Source: DASRDR01 sp044867785
GTDB lineage: Bacteria; Methylomirabilota; Methylomirabilia; Rokubacteriales; DASRDR01
Direction: 5' to 3'
Assembly (NCBI GenBank): GCA_044867785.1
Contig: JBIOVM010000102.1
Location: 1 to 64,000, forward strand
Length of the DNA stretch: 64,000 bases
The notes beneath the pieces were generated by a model that was not told the origin of the DNA, ran no database searches, and was given only the letters and a program-made list of their open reading frames with translations. Position 1 is the stretch's first letter, and each line of letters starts with the position of its first letter. A program made the translations under genes and the position numbers. This document shows, in pieces, positions 1-8,749 of the stretch.

Positions 1-94
1 GGTGGGTGATCCGCACGCCGGCGACGACGATATCCCCGCTCGCCGGCGCTCGCGGCTTCGAGGGTGACGTGGCCCCACCGGCCTTCCGGCTCAT
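1..94 (-). CDS. LigD-type polymerase (PolDom) protein, 5' part only
   Basis: The first ~31 codons of a minus-strand gene that runs off the left edge. ATG at 94-92 overlaps the TGA stop of the ligase gene (ATGA), the usual sign of translational coupling. The readable protein is a basic, Pro/Ser-rich start followed by IVVAGVRITH, matching the beginning of LigD polymerase/primase-like domains (typically VRLTHPDRVL). That family fills gaps and adds ribonucleotides at double-strand ends in bacterial NHEJ. The frame differs from that of the ligase, so these are two genes rather than one fused LigD. The call rests on a short stretch. Confidence 0.65.
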   Translation of the reverse strand, partial: MSRKAGGATSPSKPRAPASGDIVVAGVRITH

Positions 95-1245
95 CGTGTC
101 GGCCGAGGTTCCGGCGGCCGAGGGCTCTCGGCTCGCTCTCGGACGATGTCGCGCGCGGGCTTGTCTTCGCGCAGCCCCCGGAACGTCGGGTGACGGAGGC
201 GCCCGTCGTCGGTCCACTCGGTGAACTGGACCTGGGCCACGAGCGCGGGCTTGACCCAGTGGATGCCCGCGGCTCCCGGTGGCCGGTGACGGAAGGGCGA
301 CTCGGAGACCCGAAGACGCTCGAGCCGGTCTCGCAGGGCACGGACCGAGGACTCCGTGAAGCCCGTGCCGACCTTGCCGGCGTAGACGAGCGTGCCCTCG
401 CCGTCGTGGACACCCAGGAGGAGCGCGCCCAGGCCGGCGCGCGTCCCCTTGGGCTCGGTGAAGCCGCCGATGACGAACTCCTGCTCGTGGGTGCACTTGA
501 CCTTGAGCCAGCTGCGGCCCCGGGCCGACTCGTACGGCTTGTCCCGCCGCTTCGAGACGATGCCCTCGAGGCCGAGGCGACAGGCCTCGCCGAAGAAGCT
601 CTCGCCCTGGCCCACCACGTGACGGCTGTAGCGGATCGGGCTCTCCCGGCGAGACGGGAGAAGTCGCTCGAGCGCGGCCTTGCGGTCCTCCAGACTGGCG
701 GCTCTGAGGTCGCGGCCGTCCAGGTGGAGGAGGTCGAACACGAAGTAGACGATCGGGCTCCGCCCGTCGCCGGAGAGCGCGTTCTGCAGCGCCTGGAAGC
801 TCGTGGTCCCGTTCCCGAGCACCACAGCGATCTCGCCGTCGAGGAATGCCTCACGCGCCGGAAGGGCGGCGGCGGCCTCGGCGATCTCCGGAAAGCTGGC
901 CGACCAATCGAGCCGGTTGCGGCTCCAGAGCGTCGCGCGGCCGCCGGAGAGCCGGCAGAGGATTCGATAGCCGTCGAACTTGGTCTCGTGAAGCCAGGCG
1001 TCCCCGGCGGGCGGCGCGGCGACGAGGGTCGCGAGTTGGGGCGCGATGAAGGCGGGGAGCGCAGCCTCACGCGCGCCGGGAATCGGCCCGGGCGCCGCGC
1101 GCTTCCGCTCGACGCCGGGCGTCGCTCCGGTCCGCTCCGTCGAGACGAGGCCCGGCGCAGATGGGCGGCTGGGGCTTGGCCTGGCGGGACGCTCCGCGGA
1201 TACCCGCGCGTGCCGGGCCCGGCCATTCCGAATCTTGCTCGTCAT
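91..1245 (-). CDS. ATP-dependent DNA ligase, LigD ligase-domain type
   Basis: About 384 aa from the chosen ATG at 1245; an in-frame ATG at 1521 only adds low-complexity sequence. After a ~60-residue Arg/Pro-rich leader comes the LigD ligase core: FIAPQLATLV, then HETKFDGYR with the adenylated lysine (about residue 89), SRNRLDW, LDGEIAV, EGIVSKR and WLKVKC. A C-terminal OB fold follows (EFVIGGFTEPKG...VYAGKVGTGF). The protein seals breaks in NHEJ. No nuclease or polymerase domain is attached; the polymerase domain starts as a separate, overlapping gene. Ku is not in the window. Confidence 0.88.
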   Translation of the reverse strand: MTSKIRNGRARHARVSAERPARPSPSRPSAPGLVSTERTGATPGVERKRAAPGPIPGAREAALPAFIAPQLATLVAAPPAGDAWLHETKFDGYRILCRLSGGRATLWSRNRLDWSASFPEIAEAAAALPAREAFLDGEIAVVLGNGTTSFQALQNALSGDGRSPIVYFVFDLLHLDGRDLRAASLEDRKAALERLLPSRRESPIRYSRHVVGQGESFFGEACRLGLEGIVSKRRDKPYESARGRSWLKVKCTHEQEFVIGGFTEPKGTRAGLGALLLGVHDGEGTLVYAGKVGTGFTESSVRALRDRLERLRVSESPFRHRPPGAAGIHWVKPALVAQVQFTEWTDDGRLRHPTFRGLREDKPARDIVRERAESPRPPEPRPTR

Positions 1246-1544
1246 CGAGGCGGACCGGCACAGGCGGCAGAACGCCAGTGAGTCATCATCGCGAGACCTC
1301 ACCACCATGCTCCGACGGCGTCCGTCGAGGCGCAAGGGCTCCGAACCGCCGCGTCGCGAAGGTGTCGGACACGAGCGCTCATCGAAGACCGAGGCCGGAT
1401 CGATGTGTCCCGGGCCGGACCCGCATGGCGGCTCCGCGTAGCGGGCCTGGCGGCGCGATACGATCGTGCTATCCTCGGCGCAGCGCGACGCAGGGATGGC
1501 TCCGGTACACTCGACCGACACCGCGTGACCCTGGAGGCCGTGTC
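1246..1544. other. Divergent intergenic region, ligase / threonine aldolase
   Basis: About 300 bp between divergent genes. No credible small gene was found. The only recognisable element is the extended -10 listed at 1467-1475, serving the rightward gene. No clear leftward promoter is visible. Confidence 0.5.
1467..1475 (+). promoter_or_regulatory. Extended -10 promoter (TGCTATCCT)
   Basis: A TGC-TATCCT extended -10 box about 70 nt upstream of the threonine aldolase start, with no convincing -35. The predicted start of transcription near 1482 leaves a ~62-nt leader. The same TGCTANNCT pattern precedes three other transcription units in this window. Confidence 0.4.
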
Positions 1545-2603
1545 GTGACCCAGCCCGGCACCCCGATCGACCTGCGCTCGGACACCGTCACCTTGCCCTC
1601 GGCCGCGATGCGGGCGGCCATGGCCGCCGCCCCGGTGGGGAACGACGAGTACGGCGAGGACCCGACGATGAACCGGCTCCAGGAGCGGACGGCGACCCTC
1701 CTCGGCAAGGAGGCGGCGCTCTGGCTCCCGAGCGGCACCATGGCGAACCAGGTGGCGCTGCGAGTGCTGACGCACCCGGGCGACGACGTGATCGTGAGCC
1801 GCGAGAGCCACGCGGTGTGGCACGAGGCGGGCGGGTCCGCGGCGAACGCGGGCGTCCAGTTCACCGAGATCGGTGCGCGCGGCGTCTTCACCGCGGAGGA
1901 GTTCCTGGCCGAGCGGCGGCCGCCGGGGCACCCGATGTATCCGCCGACGACCCTGGTCGAGATCGAGAACACGCACAACCGCATGGGCGGGGTGATCTTC
2001 CCCCAGGCCGAGGCCGAGCGCGTGTGCGCCGCCGCGCGTGAGCACGGCGTGGCGACGTACCTCGACGGAGCGCGCCTGTGGAACGCCGCCGTCGCGTCGG
2101 GCCGGACGGTGGCCCAGCTGGCCGCGCCGTTCGACCTGGTCGCCGTCGCGCTCTCGAAGGGGCTCGGCGCGCCGGGAGGCTCGCTCCTCGCCGGATCGCG
2201 CGAGCTCGTGCACCGGGCGACCCGGTTCCGCCGCATGTTCGGCGGAACCATGCGCCAGATCGGGATCCTGGGGGCGGCCGGCCTCTACGCGCTCGACCAC
2301 AACAGCGACGAGCGGTTGGCCGAGGACCACGCCAACGCGCGACGGATCGCGGAGCGGCTCGCGGCGAGTCCGCGGATCTCGCTCGACCTCGCCGGGGTCG
2401 AGACCAACATCATCGTCTTCCGCCTGACCGACGACGCCCCGGACGCCCCGACGGTGGTCGCGCGAGCCCGGGAGCGCGGCGTCCTCGTCTTCAACATCGG
2501 GCCCCGCGTGATCCGGGCCGTCACCCACCTGGACGTCTCGAGAAAGCAGTGCGAGGAGGCGGCGGAGGTCCTGGTGGGGATCGCGGAGGGGCGCGGCGCG
2601 TGA
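1545..2603 (+). CDS. ltaE: Low-specificity L-threonine aldolase
   Basis: PLP enzyme (352 aa) of the beta-eliminating lyase fold, cleaving L-threonine/allo-threonine to glycine and acetaldehyde. The GTG start at 1545 is preceded by CTGGAGG and places the conserved IDLRSDTVT motif at residues 9-17; longer in-frame starts add unrelated sequence. Other family marks are GNDEYGEDPT, SGTMANQ, the ENTHN...GG segment, YLDGARLWNA, and the Schiff-base lysine in ALSKGLGAP (K205). Monocistronic, convergent with livF. Length and motifs are complete. Confidence 0.93.
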   Translation: MTQPGTPIDLRSDTVTLPSAAMRAAMAAAPVGNDEYGEDPTMNRLQERTATLLGKEAALWLPSGTMANQVALRVLTHPGDDVIVSRESHAVWHEAGGSAANAGVQFTEIGARGVFTAEEFLAERRPPGHPMYPPTTLVEIENTHNRMGGVIFPQAEAERVCAAAREHGVATYLDGARLWNAAVASGRTVAQLAAPFDLVAVALSKGLGAPGGSLLAGSRELVHRATRFRRMFGGTMRQIGILGAAGLYALDHNSDERLAEDHANARRIAERLAASPRISLDLAGVETNIIVFRLTDDAPDAPTVVARARERGVLVFNIGPRVIRAVTHLDVSRKQCEEAAEVLVGIAEGRGA

Positions 2604-2633
2604 CCGTCCCGCCTCGGGCCCGGCGCGCCGTGC

Positions 2634-3353
2634 TCAGCGCCCGAGGTAGAGCCGGCGGACGCGGTCGTCGTTCCGGATCGCCTCGCCGGAGCCCTCGTAG
2701 CGGTTGAGCCCGAGCTCGAGCACGTAGGCGTAGTCCGAGATCTCGAGCGCCTTCGCCGCGTTCTGCTCGACCATCAGGATCGTCTGCCCGCGCCGCCGGA
2801 GGTCCTCGATGATCCGGAAGATCTCCTTGAAGACGAGCGGGGCCAGGCCCAGCGTCGGCTCGTCGAGGAGCATGAGCCGCGGCCGGAGCAGGAGGGCGCG
2901 GCCCATCTCGAGCATCTGCTGCTGGCCGCCCGAGAGGTCGGCGGCACGCTTCCGGCGCGCCTCGCGGAGCATGGGGAAAGTCTCGTAGACGCGGTCGACC
3001 TCGGCGTCCAGCTTCGCCGTCCGCGGACGGATGTAGGCACCGAGGCGGAGATTCTCCTCGACGGTCATCAGGGGGAAGACGTTCCGGCCCTGAGGGACGT
3101 AGGTCATCCCGCGCCGGAGCAGCGCGGCCGGCGAGTGGTTCGTGACGTCCTCGTCGGCGAACCGGACGGAGCCCTGCCGGGCGGGAAGCAGACCGAAGAG
3201 CGTCCGGAAGACCGTCGACTTGCCGGCGCCGTTGGGTCCGATGATCGAGACGATCTGCCCGGGCTCGACGCGGAGAGAGACGCCGCGGAGGATCTCCATC
3301 TTGCCGTAGCCCGCGTGGAGGTTCTGCACGTCGAGGAGAGGCACGCGCGTCAC
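2634..3353 (-). CDS. livF: Branched-chain amino acid-type ABC transporter ATPase
   Basis: 239 aa. Walker A is GPNGAGKST (about residues 39-47), followed by a Q-loop (YVPQGRNVFP), the signature LSGGQQQ, and Walker B LMLLDEPTLGLAP typical of LivF. Last gene of the minus-strand livK-H-M-G-F set; its ATG overlaps the livG stop by 4 nt. It energises uptake of a hydrophobic amino acid or related carboxylate. In metabolically versatile soil bacteria such operons often carry other substrates, so the ligand cannot be fixed from sequence. Confidence 0.93.
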   Translation of the reverse strand: MTRVPLLDVQNLHAGYGKMEILRGVSLRVEPGQIVSIIGPNGAGKSTVFRTLFGLLPARQGSVRFADEDVTNHSPAALLRRGMTYVPQGRNVFPLMTVEENLRLGAYIRPRTAKLDAEVDRVYETFPMLREARRKRAADLSGGQQQMLEMGRALLLRPRLMLLDEPTLGLAPLVFKEIFRIIEDLRRRGQTILMVEQNAAKALEISDYAYVLELGLNRYEGSGEAIRNDDRVRRLYLGR

Positions 3354-4087
3354 CGCCCGAAGTACGCGTCGAGCACCAGGGGGTTGTCCGCTACCTCGGC
3401 CGGGGTGCCCTCGGCGATGCGCTCGCCCTGGCTCAGGACGACGATACGCCGGCAGAGGGACATCACGACCTCCATGTTGTGCTCGATGACGACGAACGTG
3501 TGCCCCTCGGCATTGAGAGCCTGGATGTGGCCGACCAGGCTCTTGATCATCGTCGGATTCACCCCGGCGAGCGGTTCGTCGAGCAGGATCACCTCGGGTC
3601 TGGACATGAGCGCCATCCCGAAGTCCAGCAGCTTCTGCTGCCCGTAGGAGAGGTTCGAGGCGAAGGTGTCCCGGAGCCCGGCGATCCCCAGGTACTCGAG
3701 AAGCTCCATCGCGCGGTCGGCGGCCCCGCCGTCTTCGCGGCGGAACAGGCGGCCGAGGAGCGTGCCCTCGCGCTCCTGCGCGGCCAGCAGCATGTTCTCG
3801 AGCACGCTCATTTCGGGGAACAGCTGGATCAGCTGGAACGTCCGGGCGATTCCGCGGCGGTGGACCAGATCGGCGCTGAGGCCGGTGATGTTCTCGCCCT
3901 TGAAGCGGACCTGACCTGCGGAGGGACTGAGGACGCCGGTCACGCAGTTGAAGAGGGTCGTCTTGCCGGATCCGTTCGGGCCGATCACGCCCAGGAGGTC
4001 CCCTTGCTCCACGCTCAGGCTCACCGCGCTCAGGGCGGGGAGGCGAAAGAAGTGCTTGGTCAGGTCGCGGACCTCGAGGAGCGCCAC
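3350..4087 (-). CDS. livG: Branched-chain amino acid-type ABC transporter ATPase
   Basis: 245 aa. Walker A GPNGSGKTT, signature LSYGQQKLLDF, Walker B VILLDEPLAGVNP and the H-loop IEHNMEVVM are the LivG pattern, with the long RTFQLIQLFPEMSVLENML stretch between. Its stop overlaps the livF ATG (ATGA), and livM ends just upstream (11-bp gap). It partners LivF on the cytoplasmic face of LivH/LivM. Confidence 0.93.
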   Translation of the reverse strand: MALLEVRDLTKHFFRLPALSAVSLSVEQGDLLGVIGPNGSGKTTLFNCVTGVLSPSAGQVRFKGENITGLSADLVHRRGIARTFQLIQLFPEMSVLENMLLAAQEREGTLLGRLFRREDGGAADRAMELLEYLGIAGLRDTFASNLSYGQQKLLDFGMALMSRPEVILLDEPLAGVNPTMIKSLVGHIQALNAEGHTFVVIEHNMEVVMSLCRRIVVLSQGERIAEGTPAEVADNPLVLDAYFGR

Positions 4088-4098
4088 CGCGGTCCCGT

Positions 4099-5103
4099 TC
4101 AGCCCGTGCGTAGGCGCCCGGGAGGCGCGGGGACCGGGGGCTGCGCGCCGGCGTCCCGCCGCCCGACCGCCCAGTCCCAGATCCCCACGAGGCCCTTGGG
4201 CATGAACAGCATCATCAGGATGACGGCCAAGGCGTAGATGACCAGGTAGAGTCCCTCGGAGGCGCGCAGCACTTCGGGGAGGACCGTCACCAGGATGGCG
4301 CCGATGAACGGGCCCGCGAAGCGGCCGAGGCCGCCCATCACGACCATCATCAGGAACTGGATGGACCGGTCGAGGGTGTAGGCGCCCGGGTCGATGTAGC
4401 CGAGGAGCGGGGCGAAGAGCGCGCCTCCGATCCCGGCATAGGCGGCGCCGATGGCGAAGGCCATCAGCTTGTAGTTACGGAGGCTCACCCCGAGGGCCTC
4501 CGCGCGCATCTCGTTCTCGCGGATCGCCCGGAACGCGCGGCCCCAGCGCGACGTCAGGATCCAGTAGGCCGATCCCACCACGAGCGTCGCCCAGCCCGCC
4601 ATGTAGACGTAGTAGGCGCGGTCGGAGGCGAAGCTGAAGAGCCCCCACCGCGGCCGGGCGATCCCGGAGATGCCGAAGCTTCCGCCGGTGAGCGACTCCC
4701 AATTGCGGAGGACCAGGAACACCATGATGTTGAAGCCGAGCGTGACCATGGCGAGGAAGTGGTGCTTCACCTTGAGCGCGGGAAACCCAACGAGGATCCC
4801 GCAGGCGAAGGCGACGATCGCGCCCACGGCGAGGCCGACCTCGACCGGCCACCCCCGCTGCCCGAGGATGGCCACACCGTACGAGCCGAAAGCCATGAAC
4901 GCGCCGTGGGCGAGCGAGATCTGGCCGGCGTAGCCGAGGGTCAGGTTGAGGCCGATGGCCATGACCAGGTAGACGAGGGTGAGACTCGCCACGTAGAGCT
5001 TGTACTGCTCGAAGCCGAGGGGGAGGAGCGCGAGCAGCACGAGCACGCCGACCGGCAGGAAGCGGCGAAGCCGGGGACGGGCGGCGTCGGTCACGACGCC
5101 CAC
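4099..5103 (-). CDS. livM: Branched-chain amino acid ABC transporter permease
   Basis: 334 aa with about 8-10 hydrophobic segments. The LivM hallmarks are present: GLNLTLGYAGQISLAHGAFMAFG near residues 50-75 and the EAA-like loop RAIRENEMRAEALGVSLRNYKL near 190-210. A short cytoplasmic tail rich in Pro/Ala ends the protein. The start overlaps the end of livH by 13 bp, so the two permeases are translationally coupled. Confidence 0.92.
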   Translation of the reverse strand: MGVVTDAARPRLRRFLPVGVLVLLALLPLGFEQYKLYVASLTLVYLVMAIGLNLTLGYAGQISLAHGAFMAFGSYGVAILGQRGWPVEVGLAVGAIVAFACGILVGFPALKVKHHFLAMVTLGFNIMVFLVLRNWESLTGGSFGISGIARPRWGLFSFASDRAYYVYMAGWATLVVGSAYWILTSRWGRAFRAIRENEMRAEALGVSLRNYKLMAFAIGAAYAGIGGALFAPLLGYIDPGAYTLDRSIQFLMMVVMGGLGRFAGPFIGAILVTVLPEVLRASEGLYLVIYALAVILMMLFMPKGLVGIWDWAVGRRDAGAQPPVPAPPGRLRTG

Positions 5104-5969
5104 TCCTCCTTCGCGCCCCAGAGACCCTCAGGTCTCCACAACAGGACCGCGATCAGGATCACGAGGACAGCCGCGTCGCGGAACGGGCCGGAGACGTAGG
5201 CCGCCGAGAGGGTCTCCACGATCCCCACCAGGAGCCCGCCGAGGAGTGCCCCCCGCATCTGGTTGAAGCCGCCGATGATGGCGGCGTAGAAGGCCTTCAG
5301 CCCGAGACCGATCCCGATGTCGTACTTCACGAGATAGACGGGCGCGATGAGGATCGCCGCCACCGCCGTCAATGCGGCGTTCAGGACGAAGGTGATCGTG
5401 ATCAGGCGGCCGACGTCGATGCCCAGCACGGTCGCCAGCGTCCGGTTCTGCGCCACGGCCTGCATGGCCCAGCCGAGCTTCGTGCGGGTGATGAAAAGCT
5501 GGAGCGCTCCGATGACGGCGCCCGCGAAGGCCACGTTGAGGAGCTCTTCCCACGCCAGCACCACGGCGCCGAGGCGCAGCGGGGCCCGGGGAAAGAGCGC
5601 GGGGAAGGGGAGCGCGAGCGGAGTCCAGAACTGCTGGAGCGAGTAGCGGATCAGCAGGCTCAGGCCGATGGTGGCGATGACCAGGGGCAGGACGCCGGCC
5701 TGGAGGAGCCGCGCGACCAGGAGCTTCCGGACGCCGAAGCCCAGGAGGAGCGTGGACACCAGGACGGTGGCCAGCAGGGCGAGGGCGAACGGCAGCCGCA
5801 GCGTCATCCAGAAGAGCACCATCGCGAACGCGGGCAGAACCACGAACTCCCCTTGGGCGAAGTTGATCGTGTTCGAGGTCTGCCAGAGGAGCACGAACCC
5901 GATGGCGACCATCGCGTAGATCGCGCCGATGGAGACACCGGCGACCATGAGCTGCAGGAAGTCGGTCAC
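5091..5969 (-). CDS. livH: Branched-chain amino acid ABC transporter permease
   Basis: 292 aa from a GTG at 5969 giving VTDFLQLMVAGVSIGAIYAM, the normal LivH N-terminus. The open frame continues far upstream, but that extension is the shadow of livK. LivH marks are GFVLLWQTSNTINFAQGEF, AVAQNRTLATVLGIDV (the EAA loop) and IIGGFNQMRGALLGG. A start at the internal ATG 7 codons later is possible, as the Shine-Dalgarno is weak. It forms the heterodimeric channel with LivM. Confidence 0.9.
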   Translation of the reverse strand: MTDFLQLMVAGVSIGAIYAMVAIGFVLLWQTSNTINFAQGEFVVLPAFAMVLFWMTLRLPFALALLATVLVSTLLLGFGVRKLLVARLLQAGVLPLVIATIGLSLLIRYSLQQFWTPLALPFPALFPRAPLRLGAVVLAWEELLNVAFAGAVIGALQLFITRTKLGWAMQAVAQNRTLATVLGIDVGRLITITFVLNAALTAVAAILIAPVYLVKYDIGIGLGLKAFYAAIIGGFNQMRGALLGGLLVGIVETLSAAYVSGPFRDAAVLVILIAVLLWRPEGLWGAKEEWAS

Positions 5970-6130
5970 GTCACCACGGCCGGCGATCGCCGGCGGCGCG
6001 CGCGCGCGCGGAGCGCGGAGGGGCGGCGCCCGGCGCCGGCGGCGACGGGCCGTCCCTCGCCGGCGAGCGAGGGAGTCCCGCGACGACCCGCCGGCCCGGG
6101 GCCGGCCGGCCTCAGGCTGGAGGCCAAGCG
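5970..6130 (-). other. livK-livH intercistronic spacer with hairpins
   Basis: 161 bp, very GC-rich, no gene. It holds a 16-bp perfect palindrome (5979-5994) just upstream of the livH start, a (CG)7 run (5997-6010), and a 7-bp stem with a 6-nt loop at 6054-6073 (CCCTCGC / GCGAGGG). Such structures between a binding-protein gene and its permease genes often stabilise the upstream mRNA or attenuate downstream expression. That role is inferred here. Confidence 0.45.
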
Positions 6131-7288
6131 CTAGCGGCAGGCCCGCTTCGTGTACGGCCCGGCCAGGAGCGGCAGCACCTTCGCCACGTGGGACTTCTTG
6201 TCCTTCACCTCGACGATGAAGCTCGGGCGGTCGGCGTCGCCCTTCTCGTCCACGAAGGTGTCCATCAGGAGCCCCGTCTCGTCGGCGGCGGTGAAGAGGT
6301 TGTTGTGGAGGCACTCGCGGATCTTCGCCTGGTCGAGGGCACCCACGCGCTCGGCGGCGGCCTTGAGGAGATGGGCTCCGATGTACCCCTTGAAGCCGTT
6401 GTGGTCGGGCACGCGCCCGAACCGCTCCTGGAACCGCTTCCCCACCTCCAGCATGCTGGGGATCGGCGAGAGCGCCGTCATGGGGACGTGGCAGCGGGCG
6501 CCGTTCATCGCTTCGCCGCCGGCGTCGATCGTGGTCTGGGCGCAGAGGTTGTCGCCGACCGGCTCCACCTTGAGGCCGAGCTTCCGCATCTGGATCATGA
6601 TGCGGGCGTTCTCCTCCTCGTGGCTGTAGATCATGAGGTGCGTGGCGCCCGAGGCCCGGACCTGGGTGAGCTCGGCCGTGAAGTCGGCCTGCTGGACCTC
6701 GGTCGAGATGTCGGCGACGACCGACTTGCCGCGATCCTTGAGGAACTTCAGGAACATGTCCCGGCCGCCCTTGCCGAAGGCGTTGTTGACGTAGATCAGC
6801 GCGATCCGGTCGGCCTTGAGGTCGTCGGCGAGCCACTTGACCAGCTTGGCGAAGCCCACCTGCTGGCTGAACGAGGTGAGGAAGATGTTCGGGTTGCCCT
6901 TGTTCACCACCAGGACGGACTCTGACCCGCTGATCTGGGGGATGCCGGCCTGGCGGGCGAGCTCCATGTTGGCCACGGTCGACGAGCTGTAGACCGTGCC
7001 CATGATGGCGAACGGCGCCTCGTTGATCGCCCGGCGGATGACCGCCACCGAGGTGGGCGGATCGGACTGCGTGTCCATCACGAACGACTCCAGGGGCCGG
7101 CCGAGGATCCCGCCCTTCTTGTTGATCTCCTCCACCCCCAGGATCACGCCGTCGCGCCACATGGTGCCCGACGGGGCGCCGCCGCCCGTGATCTCCGCCA
7201 CGATGGCCAGCTTGACGGGACCCTGGGCGGCGGCGACGGGCGCCATCGCCAGGGTGGCGAGCATGCCGAGGCCGAGCAGGAATCGCAT
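6131..7288 (-). CDS. livK: ABC transporter periplasmic substrate-binding protein (LivK-like)
   Basis: 385 aa. The ATG at 7288 follows a strong AGGAGGAG. A Sec signal peptide occupies about residues 1-21 (MRFLLGLGMLATLAMAPVAAAQ), and the mature chain begins VKLAIVAEITGGG. It is a Peripla_BP_6 protein: WRDGVILGVEEINKKGGILGRP, FAIMGTVYSSSTVANMELARQAGIP. The binding site shows no tell-tale residue allowing the ligand to be named, and these genera carry dozens of paralogues. First gene of livKHMGF, 62 bp after the LVIVD gene, possibly the same transcript. Confidence 0.92.
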   Translation of the reverse strand: MRFLLGLGMLATLAMAPVAAAQGPVKLAIVAEITGGGAPSGTMWRDGVILGVEEINKKGGILGRPLESFVMDTQSDPPTSVAVIRRAINEAPFAIMGTVYSSSTVANMELARQAGIPQISGSESVLVVNKGNPNIFLTSFSQQVGFAKLVKWLADDLKADRIALIYVNNAFGKGGRDMFLKFLKDRGKSVVADISTEVQQADFTAELTQVRASGATHLMIYSHEEENARIMIQMRKLGLKVEPVGDNLCAQTTIDAGGEAMNGARCHVPMTALSPIPSMLEVGKRFQERFGRVPDHNGFKGYIGAHLLKAAAERVGALDQAKIRECLHNNLFTAADETGLLMDTFVDEKGDADRPSFIVEVKDKKSHVAKVLPLLAGPYTKRACR

Positions 7289-7350
7289 TGGTCTCCTCCT
7301 GTGGCGCCGGAAGGGCGCCGGGTGGCCCCCGCGGCCCGGTCGGTGAGCGG

Positions 7351-8580
7351 TCACGGGCCGGTGAACTCGAGGATGTTGAGGCCGCCGTTGCTGTCGGTCA
7401 CGTGCATGAGCCCGTTCGGGTCGACGTAGCAGTCGTTCGACTGGGTGACGAGCGGCCGATTCGGCCGCGGATCGATCAGCCGCGTCGGGTCGGCGGGCAC
7501 GTAGAAGCCGACCTCGCGCGGCTGGAACGGATTGGCGATGTCGTAGACTCGGACCCCGGCGTTGTAGTAGGTGGCGAAGATCAGGGTGGAGCTCCGGAAC
7601 GCGCCGGGCCGGTTCTCGTGGAGATTGTGCGGGCCGAAGTTGCCGCCCTTCTGGCAGTAGTCCGCTTCCGAGGGGGACGGGAACGTGGCGATGCTCACGG
7701 GGTTCGACGGTTCGCGCACGTCGAACATCCAGACGTAGCGGGGACCCTGGCTGCAATTCATCGCGGTCGGCTCGTCGGCGACGACGAGGAGGTCCCGGTC
7801 CGGCAAGGGGAGCGGGGAGTGCGTGCCGCCGCCGAACGGCGGGTCCCAGTTTCGATGCGCGAGGAGCCGCGGCCGGGTCGGGTCGGCGACGTCGAGCACG
7901 GTCAGCCCGCCGTCGCGCCAGGCGCCGTAGGCGAGGTCACCGGCCACGAGGGCGTGGTGGAGCGCGTAGCGGCGGCCCTTGCGCCACGAGGGCGTCTCGT
8001 CGCCGCCGCGCCACATGCCGGGAATCCACCAGCGGCCGACGACTTCGGGCCGACGCGGGTCCGACACGTCCACGACGGCCAGGATGTGGTCCGTGAACTC
8101 CGCGAAGTGGATGGAGGCGTACGCGTAGCGGCCGCCGACGTACCAGATACGGTGCGGGCCGATGCCGTCGACCGGCATGAACCCGATCTCGGCGGGCTTC
8201 TCCGGCCGGGAGATGTCGAACACGCGGATGCCGGAGGCGAAGCTGCCCGCGCGATCGCGGAGCTTGTCCGCCGGCGAGGCCTCGAAGTAGTCCTGGAGGT
8301 TCTGGAACTCCCGCATGTGCCAGACGCTCGGCCCGTTGACGGCGAAGAGCAGGTCGTCGTGCGTCTGAAGATGCACCGCGCGCGTGTTGGGTGGACAGGC
8401 CATGAACGCGACCGTCCGCGGGCGGGCCGGGTCGCGGACGTCCACGATCGTGATGCCGTTGCTGAAGGTGTGCCCGATGTAGGCGTGGCCGCGGTGCACC
8501 ATGACCTGGACGCCGTCGCTCCGGCCGCCCTGGTCGGAGTGGCCCACGAACCTGACGTTCCGGGAGGCGACGGCGTTCAT
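7351..8580 (-). CDS. LVIVD-repeat beta-propeller protein
   Basis: 409 aa from an ATG at 8580 (MNAVASRNVRFVGHSDQGG); an open extension to 8916 looks non-coding. The chain repeats the LVIVD pattern: ITIVDVRDPARPRTVAF, IRVFDISRPEKPAEIGF, LAVVDVSDPRRPEVVGRW, LTVLDVADPTRPRLL, VWMFDVREPSNPVSI, VRVYDIANPFQPREVGFY. It is interspersed with conserved His (HLQTHDD, GPHRIW, LHHALVA, GPHNLHENRP) and ends LNILEFTGP. No signal peptide is visible from this start. The family's function is unknown. It lies upstream of livK in the same direction, which hints at a shared substrate. Confidence 0.82.
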   Translation of the reverse strand: MNAVASRNVRFVGHSDQGGRSDGVQVMVHRGHAYIGHTFSNGITIVDVRDPARPRTVAFMACPPNTRAVHLQTHDDLLFAVNGPSVWHMREFQNLQDYFEASPADKLRDRAGSFASGIRVFDISRPEKPAEIGFMPVDGIGPHRIWYVGGRYAYASIHFAEFTDHILAVVDVSDPRRPEVVGRWWIPGMWRGGDETPSWRKGRRYALHHALVAGDLAYGAWRDGGLTVLDVADPTRPRLLAHRNWDPPFGGGTHSPLPLPDRDLLVVADEPTAMNCSQGPRYVWMFDVREPSNPVSIATFPSPSEADYCQKGGNFGPHNLHENRPGAFRSSTLIFATYYNAGVRVYDIANPFQPREVGFYVPADPTRLIDPRPNRPLVTQSNDCYVDPNGLMHVTDSNGGLNILEFTGP

Positions 8581-8749
8581 GGCGGCGGACCCTGTCTCTG
8601 GTCGCGTGGGCTTCGATGCGCCGGTCTTCGACGCGCCCGAGCATCCGGCCAAAGGCGGCTCGCCGTCAAGGGCCTCCGCCCGCGACCGGGCCTCCGCCCA
8701 CGACGCCGGCGGCGGCTGGTAGCACGCCGACCGAGTACACTCATCCGCG
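8581..8749. other. Divergent intergenic region
   Basis: 169 bp between the LVIVD gene and the amidohydrolase remnant. A TACACT -10-like box lies at 8736-8741, 8 nt before the remnant's ATG, consistent with a leaderless start. Nothing else was recognised. Confidence 0.35.

Noticed and set aside
64..1281. A 405-codon plus-strand frame over the ligase gene
   Set aside because: Antisense to a ligase with clear catalytic motifs; low-complexity Glu/Arg/Gly sequence.
5997..6010. A (CG)7 run as possible Z-DNA or phase-variable repeat
   Set aside because: Short and outside coding sequence in a very GC-rich spacer; likely chance.
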